Source: Aquimarina sp. AU58 (GTDB taxonomy: Bacteria; Bacteroidota; Bacteroidia; Flavobacteriales; Flavobacteriaceae). Taken from it: 64,000 nucleotides of DNA. Both the position numbers and the translations under genes were made by a program. Shown one piece after another: positions 1-9,556 of this stretch. The stretch covers positions 744,001 to 808,000 of the forward strand of contig NZ_OMPD01000014.1 of the NCBI RefSeq assembly GCF_900312745.1. Direction: 5' to 3'. Position 1 is the stretch's first letter; every line of letters begins with the position of its first letter. The notes below the pieces were generated by a model. It worked only from the letters and a program-made list of their open reading frames with translations. It ran no database searches and was not told where the DNA came from.

Positions 1-1
1 T

Positions 2-2158
2 ACCTCTTTAACTGCACAAGTTGCTGATAAAGAGGTGAGTTCGGATAGTATAAGAGAAGTTCTAGAAGAATCCTCAAGATCATTTTCAACGCAAACAAAT
101 GAAGGAAAAGAAAAGGGAATCTATTTTTTAGAGCTTGCAGAAAAACTGATAAAAAAAGTTAATGACCCCTTGCTTGAGATTCATATTAATAGAAGGAAAA
201 TGGATTTTTTTCTGGATAAAAGAGATACTATTAGAGTTGAAGAATATCTAGCCAAAAATCTAAAAATCATTAAACTAATTGACAATAAAAGACAGCTTGG
301 GTTGTATTATGAAGGACTTGGAGTACATAAATCTATGCAAGGAAAAAAAGAAGAGGGGTATCAAGCTTATCTTATTGCAGAACAACTATTAAGGAAGTAT
401 GGGAAAACTAAAGATGTGATTGATATCAATTACAATCTTTGTTCACGATATATGATGGTAAAAAGATGGAACGAGGCCATCGAGTATGCATTAAAATCGC
501 TAAATGCAATAAAAAAGACAGGAGTTAAAAAGGATAGAAGGAAGAATTTAAATCTTTTCTTAGCAGAAAGTTATATCAATTTAAAAGAATTTGAAAAAGC
601 AGAACGTTATTTTGATACTATAGAAAAGGAAAAATCTGATTATTCTGGAGATTTGAACTTTGAAGGAAGATTATATTCTAATAAGGGATTGTATTATGAA
701 AAAATTGGAGATTATAAAAATGCAGCGCTGTTTTATAGTCAATCCTTCAATAATCTTTTAGAATACCACAGTCAAAGAACAAGAGAAGTAAGCACCGCAC
801 TTGCACTATCTAATCAATTAAACCTGAAAGAAGAAGAAAATAAAAGGATAAAACTAGAAAATGATTTAAAAGCAGAACAATTAAGAAATAGAGGCCATAT
901 TATTTTGTTAAGTGTAATAATTATTCTGGGATTAATTCTAATGAGTATAATTCAATACAGAGTCTCTTTATATAAAACGAAAATAAATAAATTACTTCAA
1001 AAGAATTATGAAGAATTAATAGAAGCTAATCAAAAAGTAGACGAAGCACTAGAAGCAAAGTCAGAGTTTTTAGATTCGGTTACTCATGAACTTCTTACTC
1101 CTTTAAATACAATAAAAGGCACGACATTTTTACTGCAAAAAGAAGAATTGACATCGCATCAGGTAAATCAAATGAAGTTAATCAATTTGTCTAGTGATTA
1201 TTTATTAAACCTAATTGCCGATGTAATCCACTTAAATGATCTTGAAAAAGGAAAGCTAGAACTAAAAAATGAGAAATTTGACCTAAGAGTGTTATTGAAT
1301 AACTTAGTAGATTCTTCTGTATTAATGAAGGATAATAATAATAAAATTCATAAAGAAATTGATAGCAATATTCCTGATGATCTAAAAGGAGATGTTCTTA
1401 GGGTTTCTCAAATCTTCTTAAATATATTGGATAATGCTTTAAAATTTACGAGAGACGGAGATATTTATGTTGAAGCCTTATTGGTTTCGAAAATAGATAA
1501 TATAGCAGAAATAGAGTTCTCTATTCGAGATACTGGCATAGGTATGTCTGAAAAGCAGATTAGTAAGGCTTTTGAAGCTTTTCATCAAGGATCAGTTAAA
1601 ATCAATAGAAAATACGGAGGTACGGGACTAGGGTTGTCGATCGTAAAAAAAACACTGAAATTACAAGGAAGTGATGTTATTTTAAAATCTAAACCAGGAA
1701 AAGGGACTTTGGTTTTATTTACCATGAAATTTGATGTTCCTGAACAAGTAATAGAAAAAAATATGTTCTCGGGAAACGGTTATGACGAATCACCAGAAGG
1801 AATTAATGTTCTATTGGTTGAAGATAATAAGGTAAATCAATTAATTACAGAAAAGATAATTTCGAATTATGGCTTTTACTGTGATTCTGCTAATGATGGA
1901 AAGGAAGCAGTAGATATGGTCAAGAAAAATAAATATTCTATGATCTTGATGGATATTATGATGCCAAAAATGGATGGTTTTGAAGCTACAAAATATATAA
2001 AACAATTTGATAAAGGAATACCAATAGTTGCATTAACAGCAATATCCGAGAAATTGAACAGAGAAAAATTTAATGAAGTAGGAATATACACTGTTCTTAA
2101 TAAACCGGTAGACCCAGAATTGCTTTACGAAACTATTATGGTGTGTTGTGATAAATAG
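2..2158 (+). CDS. Hybrid sensor histidine kinase/response regulator with TPRs, 5'-truncated
   Basis: The reading frame is open to the left edge. A GTG at 35 is only an internal candidate; residues before it (ending TSLTAQVADKEV) look like the end of a signal peptide, so the true start lies outside. Counted from the GTG, residues ~30-245 are TPR-like helices, ~287-306 a membrane helix, ~308-340 a coiled coil. The HisKA H-box has His351 (SVTHELLTPLN). The ATPase domain shows NILDNALKFT, DTGIGM and GGTGLGLSI. A C-terminal receiver carries VLLVEDNKVNQ, Asp640 in LMDIMMP and the LNKP lysine. It is therefore a periplasmic TPR sensor that autophosphorylates and relays to its own receiver. There is no output DNA-binding domain, so a phosphotransfer partner is expected elsewhere. 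It converges on lpxB with 4 bp between stops. Confidence 0.93.
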   Translation, partial: TSLTAQVADKEVSSDSIREVLEESSRSFSTQTNEGKEKGIYFLELAEKLIKKVNDPLLEIHINRRKMDFFLDKRDTIRVEEYLAKNLKIIKLIDNKRQLGLYYEGLGVHKSMQGKKEEGYQAYLIAEQLLRKYGKTKDVIDINYNLCSRYMMVKRWNEAIEYALKSLNAIKKTGVKKDRRKNLNLFLAESYINLKEFEKAERYFDTIEKEKSDYSGDLNFEGRLYSNKGLYYEKIGDYKNAALFYSQSFNNLLEYHSQRTREVSTALALSNQLNLKEEENKRIKLENDLKAEQLRNRGHIILLSVIIILGLILMSIIQYRVSLYKTKINKLLQKNYEELIEANQKVDEALEAKSEFLDSVTHELLTPLNTIKGTTFLLQKEELTSHQVNQMKLINLSSDYLLNLIADVIHLNDLEKGKLELKNEKFDLRVLLNNLVDSSVLMKDNNNKIHKEIDSNIPDDLKGDVLRVSQIFLNILDNALKFTRDGDIYVEALLVSKIDNIAEIEFSIRDTGIGMSEKQISKAFEAFHQGSVKINRKYGGTGLGLSIVKKTLKLQGSDVILKSKPGKGTLVLFTMKFDVPEQVIEKNMFSGNGYDESPEGINVLLVEDNKVNQLITEKIISNYGFYCDSANDGKEAVDMVKKNKYSMILMDIMMPKMDGFEATKYIKQFDKGIPIVALTAISEKLNREKFNEVGIYTVLNKPVDPELLYETIMVCCDK

Positions 2159-2162
2159 AAAA

Positions 2163-3278
2163 TCAATTTTTTATAGACTCTACAATTAATTTTGCAGTTT
2201 TATCATTAGCTCCTCTACCGCCAAGCTTTTTTTCGAGATCATAATACTCCAAAAACATAACTGCTCTTTTATAATCATCAATTATTATAGTAAGCTCTTC
2301 TTTAAGCCTTTTAGGATTAAAATCACCTTGTATTAATTCGGTTACAACAGGTTTATCCATAATTAAGTTTACCAAAGAAATATAATCAAGGTTAATAATT
2401 CGTTTTGCAATTTGATAAGAAATAGAGTTTCCTTTGTAGCATACAACTTCTGGTACTTTAAATAAGGCAGTCTCCAGGGTTGCAGTACCCGAAGTTACTA
2501 AGGCAGCATTACTAAGGCTTAATAGATCATACGTTCGATTCATAATTAAGTGAACTCCTTGTTTTTTAATAAAGGGAGCGTAGAAAGAAGCCTCCTGGCT
2601 TGGTGCTCCTGCAATGACAAACTGATAATTCGGGAAATCGTCTACAACAGTAAGCATAACCTCAAGCATTTTACGAATTTCTTGTTTTCTACTTCCCGGA
2701 AGTATAGCAATAATAGGTCGATCATCTAAATTGTATTCAGCTTTAAAGGCTTCGGGCATGATTTGCTTATGATCTGCAATAGCATCAATTAATGGATGTC
2801 CTACAAATTGAACCGGAAACTCATGTTTATCTTCATAAAAAGATTTTTCGAAAGGTAGAATTACGTACATCATATCCACACATCGTTTGATAGATTTTAT
2901 TCTTCCTTCTTTCCAGGCCCATATCTGGGGAGAAATATAATAATGTGTTCTGAACCCTTTTTCTTTAGCCCATTCTGCAATACGCAAATTAAACCCCGGA
3001 TAATCTATAAATACAATCGCATCTGGCTGAAAACTTGTAATATCTCGTTTACAAAGTTTTAGGTTTTTAAGGATAGTAAACAAGTTTAATAAAACCTCTA
3101 CAAACCCCATAAACGCCAAATCTTTATAGTGCTTTACCATCGATCCACCAACAGCCTGCATAAGATCCCCACCCCAGAATCTAAACTCTGCTTGAGGGTC
3201 TTCTTTAAGAATCGATTTCATAAGATTTGCACCGTGTAAATCCCCAGATGCTTCTCCTGCGATGAGGTAGTATTTCAT
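2163..3278 (-). CDS. lpxB: Lipid-A-disaccharide synthase LpxB
   Basis: Glycosyltransferase family 19 enzyme that joins UDP-2,3-diacylglucosamine and lipid X to form the lipid A disaccharide at the inner membrane. The N-terminus YYLIAGEASGDLHG and the motifs FIDYPGFNLR, YYISPQIWAW, ILPGSRKQEI and SGTATLETAL are typical of the family. I chose the ATG at 3278, which gives 371 residues and the usual family N-terminus; an upstream ATG at 3302 would add eight atypical residues. It lies downstream of surE and a small membrane-protein gene on the same strand, separated by about 215 bp, an arrangement I recall as common in flavobacteria. Confidence 0.95.
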   Translation of the reverse strand: MKYYLIAGEASGDLHGANLMKSILKEDPQAEFRFWGGDLMQAVGGSMVKHYKDLAFMGFVEVLLNLFTILKNLKLCKRDITSFQPDAIVFIDYPGFNLRIAEWAKEKGFRTHYYISPQIWAWKEGRIKSIKRCVDMMYVILPFEKSFYEDKHEFPVQFVGHPLIDAIADHKQIMPEAFKAEYNLDDRPIIAILPGSRKQEIRKMLEVMLTVVDDFPNYQFVIAGAPSQEASFYAPFIKKQGVHLIMNRTYDLLSLSNAALVTSGTATLETALFKVPEVVCYKGNSISYQIAKRIINLDYISLVNLIMDKPVVTELIQGDFNPKRLKEELTIIIDDYKRAVMFLEYYDLEKKLGGRGANDKTAKLIVESIKN

Positions 3279-3495
3279 GTGTTTATATTTACTATTTTTC
3301 AAAAGTCACATGCTGCTCGCTATTAATCATTCCTTTGGAGTGATAAAGCTTTTAGCATGCTCGTTTCATGTTTTTTAATTTTCTAAAGGGCAGACAAAAT
3401 ATCGAACAACTACAAATTTAATGTTTCCGAAGTATCAAAAACTAACATTTTGGTTATCGATTTTATCTAAAAAATATGATATTATCTTTTTAAGA

Positions 3496-3792
3496 TCACC
3501 CAAATTTACTAATTGCAATACAAATAGCCGCAATAAGCGTAGCAAGAAGCACGCCACGAGCTCGATATATATTATTTTTTCTTAAAAAAAGAAAGAAAAT
3601 AAGTAAATTAGGCATAGCTCCTAGAGCAATTAAGCTTCCTAAAGAGTCATTCTTTGCAGAAGCCTTTATCATTTCAGTAAATGATAATCCTTGAGAGCTT
3701 AGTGCAGAAAAAATAAATACACATAAGATAAACCCTATAGTATTCATAAGTAAACCGATTGTAAAACCAATAATAATCTCTTTTTTAATCAT
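3496..3792 (-). CDS. Small conserved membrane protein between surE and lpxB
   Basis: A 98-residue protein with about three hydrophobic segments (roughly residues 8-32, 52-70 and 80-95) and a short polar loop rich in Ser, Lys and Asp between the first two. Its start codon overlaps the end of surE by 8 bp, so the two are translationally coupled. No catalytic motif is visible and I do not recognise a named family. Its position suggests an envelope role, but that is inference from context only. Confidence 0.75.
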   Translation of the reverse strand: MIKKEIIIGFTIGLLMNTIGFILCVFIFSALSSQGLSFTEMIKASAKNDSLGSLIALGAMPNLLIFFLFLRKNNIYRARGVLLATLIAAICIAISKFG

Positions 3793-4567
3793 GTAGTGAC
3801 CAATTGTTTAGTTCTTGTATAAAGTGATGAGCGGTAAGATCAAATTGAGTAGGTACTATAGAGATATAGCAGTTATGTAATGCCCATTCATCAGTATCTT
3901 CTCCTTTATCTTCGTTAATAAATTCACCAGAAAGCCAGTAATACTCTCTTCCCATAGGGTTTGTTCTCTTGTCAAACTCTTCTACCCAATGGGCATTCGC
4001 CTGGCGACATATTTTTACACCTTTTATGTCTTCTTTGGTTAATTTTGGAATATTCACATTAAGAACTACTCCTTTTGGTAACCCGTTTTTGAGGACATTT
4101 TCTACAATAATTTTCACATATTTCTTCGAAGGCTCAAAATTTGCATCCATACTATAATCAAGTAATGAAAATCCAATAGCAGGAATTCCTTCAATGCCTG
4201 CTTCGACAGCGGCACTCATTGTACCCGAGTAGATTACATTAATTGCTGAGTTCGAGCCATGGTTAATACCACTTACGCATAAATCAGGTTTCCTGTCAAG
4301 GATTTCACGGGATGCCATTTTTACGCAATCTACGGGAGTGCCCGAACAACTATATTCTTTTTGTGGAGCATTTTTATTAATAATAACAGGATCACAATAG
4401 AGAGTGCTATTAATTGTTATAGCGTGACCCATTCCGCTTTGCGGACTATCTGGGGCAACTACTACAACATCACCAATTTCATTCATAACATCTATAAGTG
4501 CACGTATTCCCGGGGCAGTAATCCCATCGTCATTAGTGACTAAAATCAGGGGTCTTTTTTGCGGCAT
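3785..4567 (-). CDS. surE: 5'/3'-nucleotidase SurE
   Basis: Metal-dependent nucleoside monophosphate phosphatase, 260 residues, normal for the family. The N-terminal LVTNDDGITAPG contains the Asp-Asp metal ligands, followed by SGTPVDC, SGINHGSN (Asn ligand) and YSGTMSAAVEAG. SurE proteins dephosphorylate 5'- and 3'-nucleotides and are linked to stress survival. It is first in a surE-small membrane protein-lpxB run and is divergent from the tail-specific protease gene across 258 bp in which I see no clear element. Confidence 0.95.
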   Translation of the reverse strand: MPQKRPLILVTNDDGITAPGIRALIDVMNEIGDVVVVAPDSPQSGMGHAITINSTLYCDPVIINKNAPQKEYSCSGTPVDCVKMASREILDRKPDLCVSGINHGSNSAINVIYSGTMSAAVEAGIEGIPAIGFSLLDYSMDANFEPSKKYVKIIVENVLKNGLPKGVVLNVNIPKLTKEDIKGVKICRQANAHWVEEFDKRTNPMGREYYWLSGEFINEDKGEDTDEWALHNCYISIVPTQFDLTAHHFIQELNNWSLHD

Positions 4568-4825
4568 AGCTTAAAATTTTACGACTGTAAAAATACACTT
4601 TTTTTATACGAAATAAGAATTCCTAAAAAGTCAATATCTACTAAAATAGTAATGATAAATATTTCATTAAAAAACTATAAAACAAGAAATATGAACAGAT
4701 GGAATTTTATGAGAATAAAGAGTAAGAAATAATATTAGCTCATTTAAGAAAAATTTAGTATTATTACGTGTTATTGGCACGATTTTTAATGTATTTTGCC
4801 TTGAATCCCTAAATTAAATGAGCGT

Positions 4826-6961
4826 ATGAAAAAGAGTTTTTTGATTTTGATGCTTACCGTGATCGTTTCGGCAGCTTCTTGCAGTTTTACCACAAAGGTT
4901 GAAAATGATCCTGATAAAGATAAATTGCTAATTGATTTAATAAGTTATGTCTTAGGTAAAGGACATTATGATGCAAAGGATATAAATGATGATTTTTCTA
5001 AGGAAGTTTTCTCTGATTATGTTGATGCCTTAGATCCTCTGAAACGATATTTTTATAAAAGTGATATTGAAGAATTTAGGAAGTTTGAAAAACTGATTGA
5101 TGATGAAATCAGAAATAAAGAAATTACGTTCTTTAATCTAACTTATGATCGTTTGCAACAGCGAATGGCAGAGGCTAGAACGTTACATAAAGAAATTTTG
5201 GAACAACCTTTTAACTTCGAGAAAGACGAAAACATCGATACAAATTATGAAAACTTACCTTATGTAGAGAGTAAAAGTCAAATGAAAGATCGTTGGAGAT
5301 TGCAACTTAAATTTAATGCATTATCCAGCTATTATGATAAAGTTGAAGAGCAAATAGATTCTGTTACCAAAAACAGTAATTATAGTCGTAAAACTTCGAT
5401 TGTCTTAGAAAAAGAATCTCGTGAAATCACAAAAACTTCACTAAAAGAGTATTTTGAATTTGCAGATGATTTAGAACGAAAAGATTGGTTTTCGATATAT
5501 ATCAATTCTATTGTAGAAGAATTTGATCCTCATACCTATTATTTTGCTCCCCAGGATAAAGATAGATTTGATATTGCAATGTCTGGAAAGTTAGAGGGAA
5601 TCGGAGCCAGATTACAAAAGAAAAATGATAATGTAAAAATAATAGAGATCATTTCCGGAGGTCCTGCCTGGAGAGGTAATGAAGTTGAAGTAGGGGATCT
5701 TATTATGAAAGTAAAGCAGGAAGATGAAGAAGAGCCTGTAAGTATTGTTGGAATGCGCCTTGATGATGCTGTAAGTTTAATTAAGGGCCCAAAAGGCACA
5801 AAAGTAATGCTAACAGTAAAAAAGGTTGATGGTACTATCGAGATTATAGAGATTGTTAGGGATGTTGTAGAGCTCGAAGAGACGTATGCAAAATCATCTA
5901 TTGTTAAAAAGAATGATAAAACATTTGGTGTCGTTAATTTGCCAAAGTTTTATTTTAACATGCAAGATTATAATCAACGTAATGCTGCCAAAGATGTAAA
6001 ACAAGAAATTATCCGTCTTAAAGAACAAGATATGGATGGTTTGGTAATCGACTTACGAGATAATGGAGGAGGTTCTTTACAAACTGTAGTAGATATTGCA
6101 GGATTATTTATTGAAAAAGGTCCGATAGTACAAGTTAGAACAAAAGGAGAATCCCCAGAAGTTTTAAGTGATAAAGACAGAAATATACTTTGGGATGGTC
6201 CATTAGTTATTTTAGTAAATGAATTATCTGCTTCTGCTTCAGAAATTTTAGCTGCTGCTATGCAGGATTATAAAAGAGCAATCATTATAGGAAGCAAACA
6301 AACCTATGGTAAAGGAACTGTTCAAAATGTAATGGATCTTAATAGATGGATGCGTAGTAATGACTTTGGAGATCTGGGAGCTTTAAAACTAACTACTCAA
6401 AAGTTTTATAGAGTAAATGGAGGTTCGACACAATTAGAAGGTGTAAAAAGTGATGTTGTAGTTCCAGATCGTTATAGTTATATTGATATTGGCGAAAAAG
6501 ACCAGGAAAATCCATTACCATGGGATAAAATAGCTGCTGCTGATTATGATCTTTGGGATGGTTATATCGATTTTGATCAAACGATCAATAACAGTAAAGA
6601 AAGAATGTCTAAAAATGATCAATTAAAATTAATTGAAGAAAATGCAAAGTGGGTTAGACAAAAAAGAGATATAAATAAATATTCTTTGCAGTTTAGTAAG
6701 TATAAGCTAAATATTGCACTTAACGAGAAACAAGCAGAGCGTTTTGATGCGATTAGTGATTATAAGACTAATTTAACTTTTCAATCTTTACCTTATGAAA
6801 AAGAATTGATGAAAAATGATTCGATTCTATCGGAAAAAAGAAAAAGATGGCATGAAAGCCTTAGTAAAGATGTGTATGTAGAAGAGGCAATTAGTGTTCT
6901 TGAAGATTTGAAGATTAATAACATTCGAAGATCTAAAAATCCACTTACGGTAAAGAATTAA
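4826..6961 (+). CDS. prc: Tail-specific (carboxy-terminal processing) protease, lipoprotein
   Basis: S41-family serine protease of 711 residues. A lipoprotein signal ends at SAASC (Cys19). An N-terminal helical Tsp domain is followed by a PDZ domain around residues 245-340 (GIGARLQKKND to the IKGPKGTKVML loop). The protease core contains the Ser-Lys dyad, read as Ser470 in SASASE and Lys496 in TYGKGTVQ by alignment with the E. coli motif. The C-terminal ~130 residues match the extra domain of Prc proteins. It degrades or trims periplasmic proteins from their C-termini. The OppC-like gene starts 7 bp after its stop, so the two are probably cotranscribed. Confidence 0.94.
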   Translation: MKKSFLILMLTVIVSAASCSFTTKVENDPDKDKLLIDLISYVLGKGHYDAKDINDDFSKEVFSDYVDALDPLKRYFYKSDIEEFRKFEKLIDDEIRNKEITFFNLTYDRLQQRMAEARTLHKEILEQPFNFEKDENIDTNYENLPYVESKSQMKDRWRLQLKFNALSSYYDKVEEQIDSVTKNSNYSRKTSIVLEKESREITKTSLKEYFEFADDLERKDWFSIYINSIVEEFDPHTYYFAPQDKDRFDIAMSGKLEGIGARLQKKNDNVKIIEIISGGPAWRGNEVEVGDLIMKVKQEDEEEPVSIVGMRLDDAVSLIKGPKGTKVMLTVKKVDGTIEIIEIVRDVVELEETYAKSSIVKKNDKTFGVVNLPKFYFNMQDYNQRNAAKDVKQEIIRLKEQDMDGLVIDLRDNGGGSLQTVVDIAGLFIEKGPIVQVRTKGESPEVLSDKDRNILWDGPLVILVNELSASASEILAAAMQDYKRAIIIGSKQTYGKGTVQNVMDLNRWMRSNDFGDLGALKLTTQKFYRVNGGSTQLEGVKSDVVVPDRYSYIDIGEKDQENPLPWDKIAAADYDLWDGYIDFDQTINNSKERMSKNDQLKLIEENAKWVRQKRDINKYSLQFSKYKLNIALNEKQAERFDAISDYKTNLTFQSLPYEKELMKNDSILSEKRKRWHESLSKDVYVEEAISVLEDLKINNIRRSKNPLTVKN

Positions 6962-6968
6962 TATATTA

Positions 6969-8081
6969 ATGCCCAAAGCAAAATCAAACTCTTTAAGTAT
7001 ACTGGCGCTCCAAAAATTCAAGAAGAATTTTTGGGGCGTCTTGAGTTTTTATTTTATTGTTCTTTGTGCAATTATAGCAGTTTTTGCTTATGTATTGGCT
7101 CCTGATGATTCTCAGAATGCAAATCAGATGCATTTATCTATTCATTCTAAACCTCCCGGGTTTGAAGTTAAAATGCTCACTATTCCTTCCCAGGACATAT
7201 CCGATCAATCCTTTTTAAGTAAAATCTTTTTTGGAGAAAAAAATACAGATACAGAGATCCCTATCGATCGATATACCATACAAAATAATATAATACAAAT
7301 CTCTCCTTATAGTGAAGGAGAGGTTATAGAACTGTCAAAAGAAATCAAATTTGAACGCTTCCCCAGAGGATTAACATCGCAAGAAATAACCGATACCTAT
7401 ATAAAAACACAAACCTTTATTCTAGGTACTGATAAATACGGAAGAGACCTGTTAAGTAGAATGCTGGTTGGTATTAGGATTTCATTTTCTATTGGTTTTG
7501 TGGCTGTACTAATTTCACTGATTCTCGGGATATCATTAGGGGCTATCGCTGGATATTATGGGGGTAAAGTAGATGCCATGATCATGTGGTTAATAAATGT
7601 TACCTGGTCAATACCTACGTTATTATTAGTTATTGCCATTACGTTGGCCTTAGGGAAAGGTTTTTGGCAAGTTTTTATTGCAGTTGGATTAACAATGTGG
7701 GTAGAAGTAGCTCGTGTGGTTAGAGGACAGGTATTAAGTGTAAAACAAATGCAATATGTGACTGCTGCAAAAGCATTGGGTTTTACTAATTTTAGAATTA
7801 TTACAAAACATATACTACCCAATAGTTTAGCACCTGTAATTGTAATTTCTGCAGCAAATTTTGCAGGGGCCATTCTTATCGAAAGTGGTTTGAGTTTTCT
7901 AGGGATAGGAGCGCAACCACCAATGCCAAGTTGGGGAGCAATGATCAAAGATCATTATTCTTATATTATCTTAGGTAAAGCATACCTCGCCATTATACCT
8001 GGATTAGGTATAATGAGTCTGGTAATGGCATTTATGCTAATAGGAAATGCACTTCGAGATGCATTAGATGTGAAAGGGTAG
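6969..8081 (+). CDS. OppC/DppC-like ABC transporter permease
   Basis: A 370-residue inner-membrane permease of the peptide/nickel ABC importer family. After a first helix (~residues 20-42) there is an unusually long extracytoplasmic stretch to about residue 135. The conserved LGTDKYGRDLLSRML precedes a five-helix permease domain with the EAA loop (YVTAAKALGFTNFRIITKHILPN split around Gly) and the late motif GLSFLGIGAQPPMPSWG. Its OppB-type partner, ATPases and binding protein are not adjacent, so the transporter must be completed elsewhere. The last 62 bp of the gene recur at 11863-11924. Confidence 0.88.
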   Translation: MPKAKSNSLSILALQKFKKNFWGVLSFYFIVLCAIIAVFAYVLAPDDSQNANQMHLSIHSKPPGFEVKMLTIPSQDISDQSFLSKIFFGEKNTDTEIPIDRYTIQNNIIQISPYSEGEVIELSKEIKFERFPRGLTSQEITDTYIKTQTFILGTDKYGRDLLSRMLVGIRISFSIGFVAVLISLILGISLGAIAGYYGGKVDAMIMWLINVTWSIPTLLLVIAITLALGKGFWQVFIAVGLTMWVEVARVVRGQVLSVKQMQYVTAAKALGFTNFRIITKHILPNSLAPVIVISAANFAGAILIESGLSFLGIGAQPPMPSWGAMIKDHYSYIILGKAYLAIIPGLGIMSLVMAFMLIGNALRDALDVKG

Positions 8082-8161
8082 AGAATAGATAAAAGAAAAA
8101 TTCTTCAGGAATTTTATTGTTGATAGGTAATACCGTAAGTGAATAACTTCTGCAACCAAAT

Positions 8162-8194
8162 AAAAAAACAAGCCGTCTTATAGCTTGTTTTTTT
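8162..8194. terminator. Bidirectional intrinsic terminator
   Basis: A 12-bp perfect stem (8162-8173 with 8183-8194) with a 9-nt loop. A-tract on one side and T-tract on the other let it work for the rightward permease operon and for the leftward lipoprotein gene ending at 8270. Confidence 0.85.
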
Positions 8195-8269
8195 AATTCA
8201 TTATATGATAACAAATAGATGTTCTATAGCTTACATGCTATACGTTAAACTTTGATAAATGAAAGAGAA

Positions 8270-8953
8270 CTAGAAAAAAGATTCTAGCCTATTATCAAAA
8301 CCAAGTACACCTAAATCTGGATTTTGGATATAGGGAGCAAATAAAAAAACTCTTTTACTTCCTCTGAAACGAGTTTTGTCGCAGAACACCAACGTTCCTC
8401 CTCCAATTGCGGAAAATGAACTAGCCTTATTTCTCCAGCTTTTCCGAAGTTTGAATACGATGCTAGGAAAAGCCTCTGATCTTCCTTGTAAATTAATATC
8501 TTCAAAAAGCTTTACAAAACCTACTGCTTTACTTTCATTGTTTTTTACCTTTTTAAGGTCTTCGAGTAAAGAAGTTATTTTATTAGACAATTCATCATTT
8601 TTTTCAATATCATTTTTTTCTGCTAACATTGCAATTTTGGAAGCTATTTGATTAGCTTTAATCATTTTTATAAAACTTTGTTTTTGTTCATTTCCTTCTG
8701 GAAAAGTATTAGATAATTTTAATAAGTGTTCCTCATATTTTTGATTGCTATCAAAAACGTAAACTACATTTGACTTAGAATGAAGATAAATCAAATCTTG
8801 AGATTTATCTATTTCATCAATTGAGATTGATCTACCGTTTAAAAAATATTCTATAGAGTTTCTTTGTACCGATTCCTCTATGTGATCATTGGTACAGGAA
8901 AACAATAATAATGTTGTACTACAGATCAAGTAAATTTTTGTTAATGTTTTCAT
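8270..8953 (-). CDS. Lipoprotein with a beta/gamma-crystallin-like C-terminus
   Basis: A 227-residue protein with a lipoprotein signal (MKTLTKIYLIC... lipobox LLFSC). A central charged helical region (residues ~60-140) is followed by ~85 residues with Greek-key hallmarks: LFEDINLQGRSEAF, then NKASSF, resembling the N/D-N/D-x-x-S-S calcium motif, then VFCDKTRFRGS. That is the pattern of a beta/gamma-crystallin repeat, though I could not test it by profile. Its promoter and signal-peptide DNA is nearly identical to that of the lipoprotein gene ending at 9056, while the mature parts are unrelated. Surface or periplasmic location is expected; the role is unknown. Confidence 0.7.
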   Translation of the reverse strand: MKTLTKIYLICSTTLLLFSCTNDHIEESVQRNSIEYFLNGRSISIDEIDKSQDLIYLHSKSNVVYVFDSNQKYEEHLLKLSNTFPEGNEQKQSFIKMIKANQIASKIAMLAEKNDIEKNDELSNKITSLLEDLKKVKNNESKAVGFVKLFEDINLQGRSEAFPSIVFKLRKSWRNKASSFSAIGGGTLVFCDKTRFRGSKRVFLFAPYIQNPDLGVLGFDNRLESFF

Positions 8954-9033
8954 TAGTATGAATTGAATTTATGCCTACTCTATTTTATTGGTTTTCGACT
9001 TCCCCAATTTTGTGTTGTATAATGCATTTAATT
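8907..9033 (-). repeat. Promoter plus signal-peptide cassette, copy 1
   Basis: This stretch holds the 5' coding end and upstream DNA of the lipoprotein gene 8270-8953. It matches 9381-9507 almost base for base, with scattered substitutions and a one-base length change. The similarity stops a few codons after the signal peptide. Confidence 0.85.
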
Positions 9034-9055
9034 AATTCTTTATGATGTTTTGGAG

Positions 9056-9427
9056 TTAATATACTACATCAAAACAAGTACCTCCTCCTTCGCCATTTAC
9101 AGGCTTCGAACAACATCGTTCATGAGTTATAAAATCCCCGTCATCTGTAACCTCAATTTGTGTTTTTTCACAATCCAAAAATTCACCTGATCCTTTTGAT
9201 ATTTGTTGATTTTTTTGTTTAATTAGATTCAAATGCTGTGTATACTCTTTTGAATCTAGAAAAATTAATAAGTCACTATAGTGTGTAAAACTCATAGTTT
9301 TACTTCCCTCTTCTGTTAAGATTTTCATTGTTAGATCTAAATTCTTAGTATTGATAGCTTCTGATTTTTCACAAGAAATTAATAATGTAATACTACAGAT
9401 CAAGTAAATTTTTGTTAATGTTTTCAT
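9056..9427 (-). CDS. Small Cys-containing lipoprotein of unknown function
   Basis: A 123-residue protein with the same signal peptide start (MKTLTKIYLICS) as its neighbour and lipobox TLLISC. The mature part is polar, with four further Cys: one in FLDCEKT, an adjacent pair in ERCCSKP and one in GTCFDVV. These could form two disulfides. I recognise no family. It is separated from the neighbouring lipoprotein gene by its own copy of the duplicated upstream cassette, so the two probably respond to the same regulator. Confidence 0.7.
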   Translation of the reverse strand: MKTLTKIYLICSITLLISCEKSEAINTKNLDLTMKILTEEGSKTMSFTHYSDLLIFLDSKEYTQHLNLIKQKNQQISKGSGEFLDCEKTQIEVTDDGDFITHERCCSKPVNGEGGGTCFDVVY

Positions 9428-9507
9428 TTGTATGAATTAAGTTTATGCCTACTCTGCTTATTGGTTTTCGACTTCCCCAATTTTGTATTGTATTATGCAT
9501 TTAATCA
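9381..9507 (-). repeat. Promoter plus signal-peptide cassette, copy 2
   Basis: Second copy of the cassette at 8907-9033, offset 474 bp, covering the signal-peptide codons and about 80 bp upstream of the lipoprotein gene 9056-9427. Confidence 0.85.
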
Positions 9508-9556
9508 ACTCAAATATAGAATGTAGAGGATGGATAAAACAAGGAAAGTAAATCAG

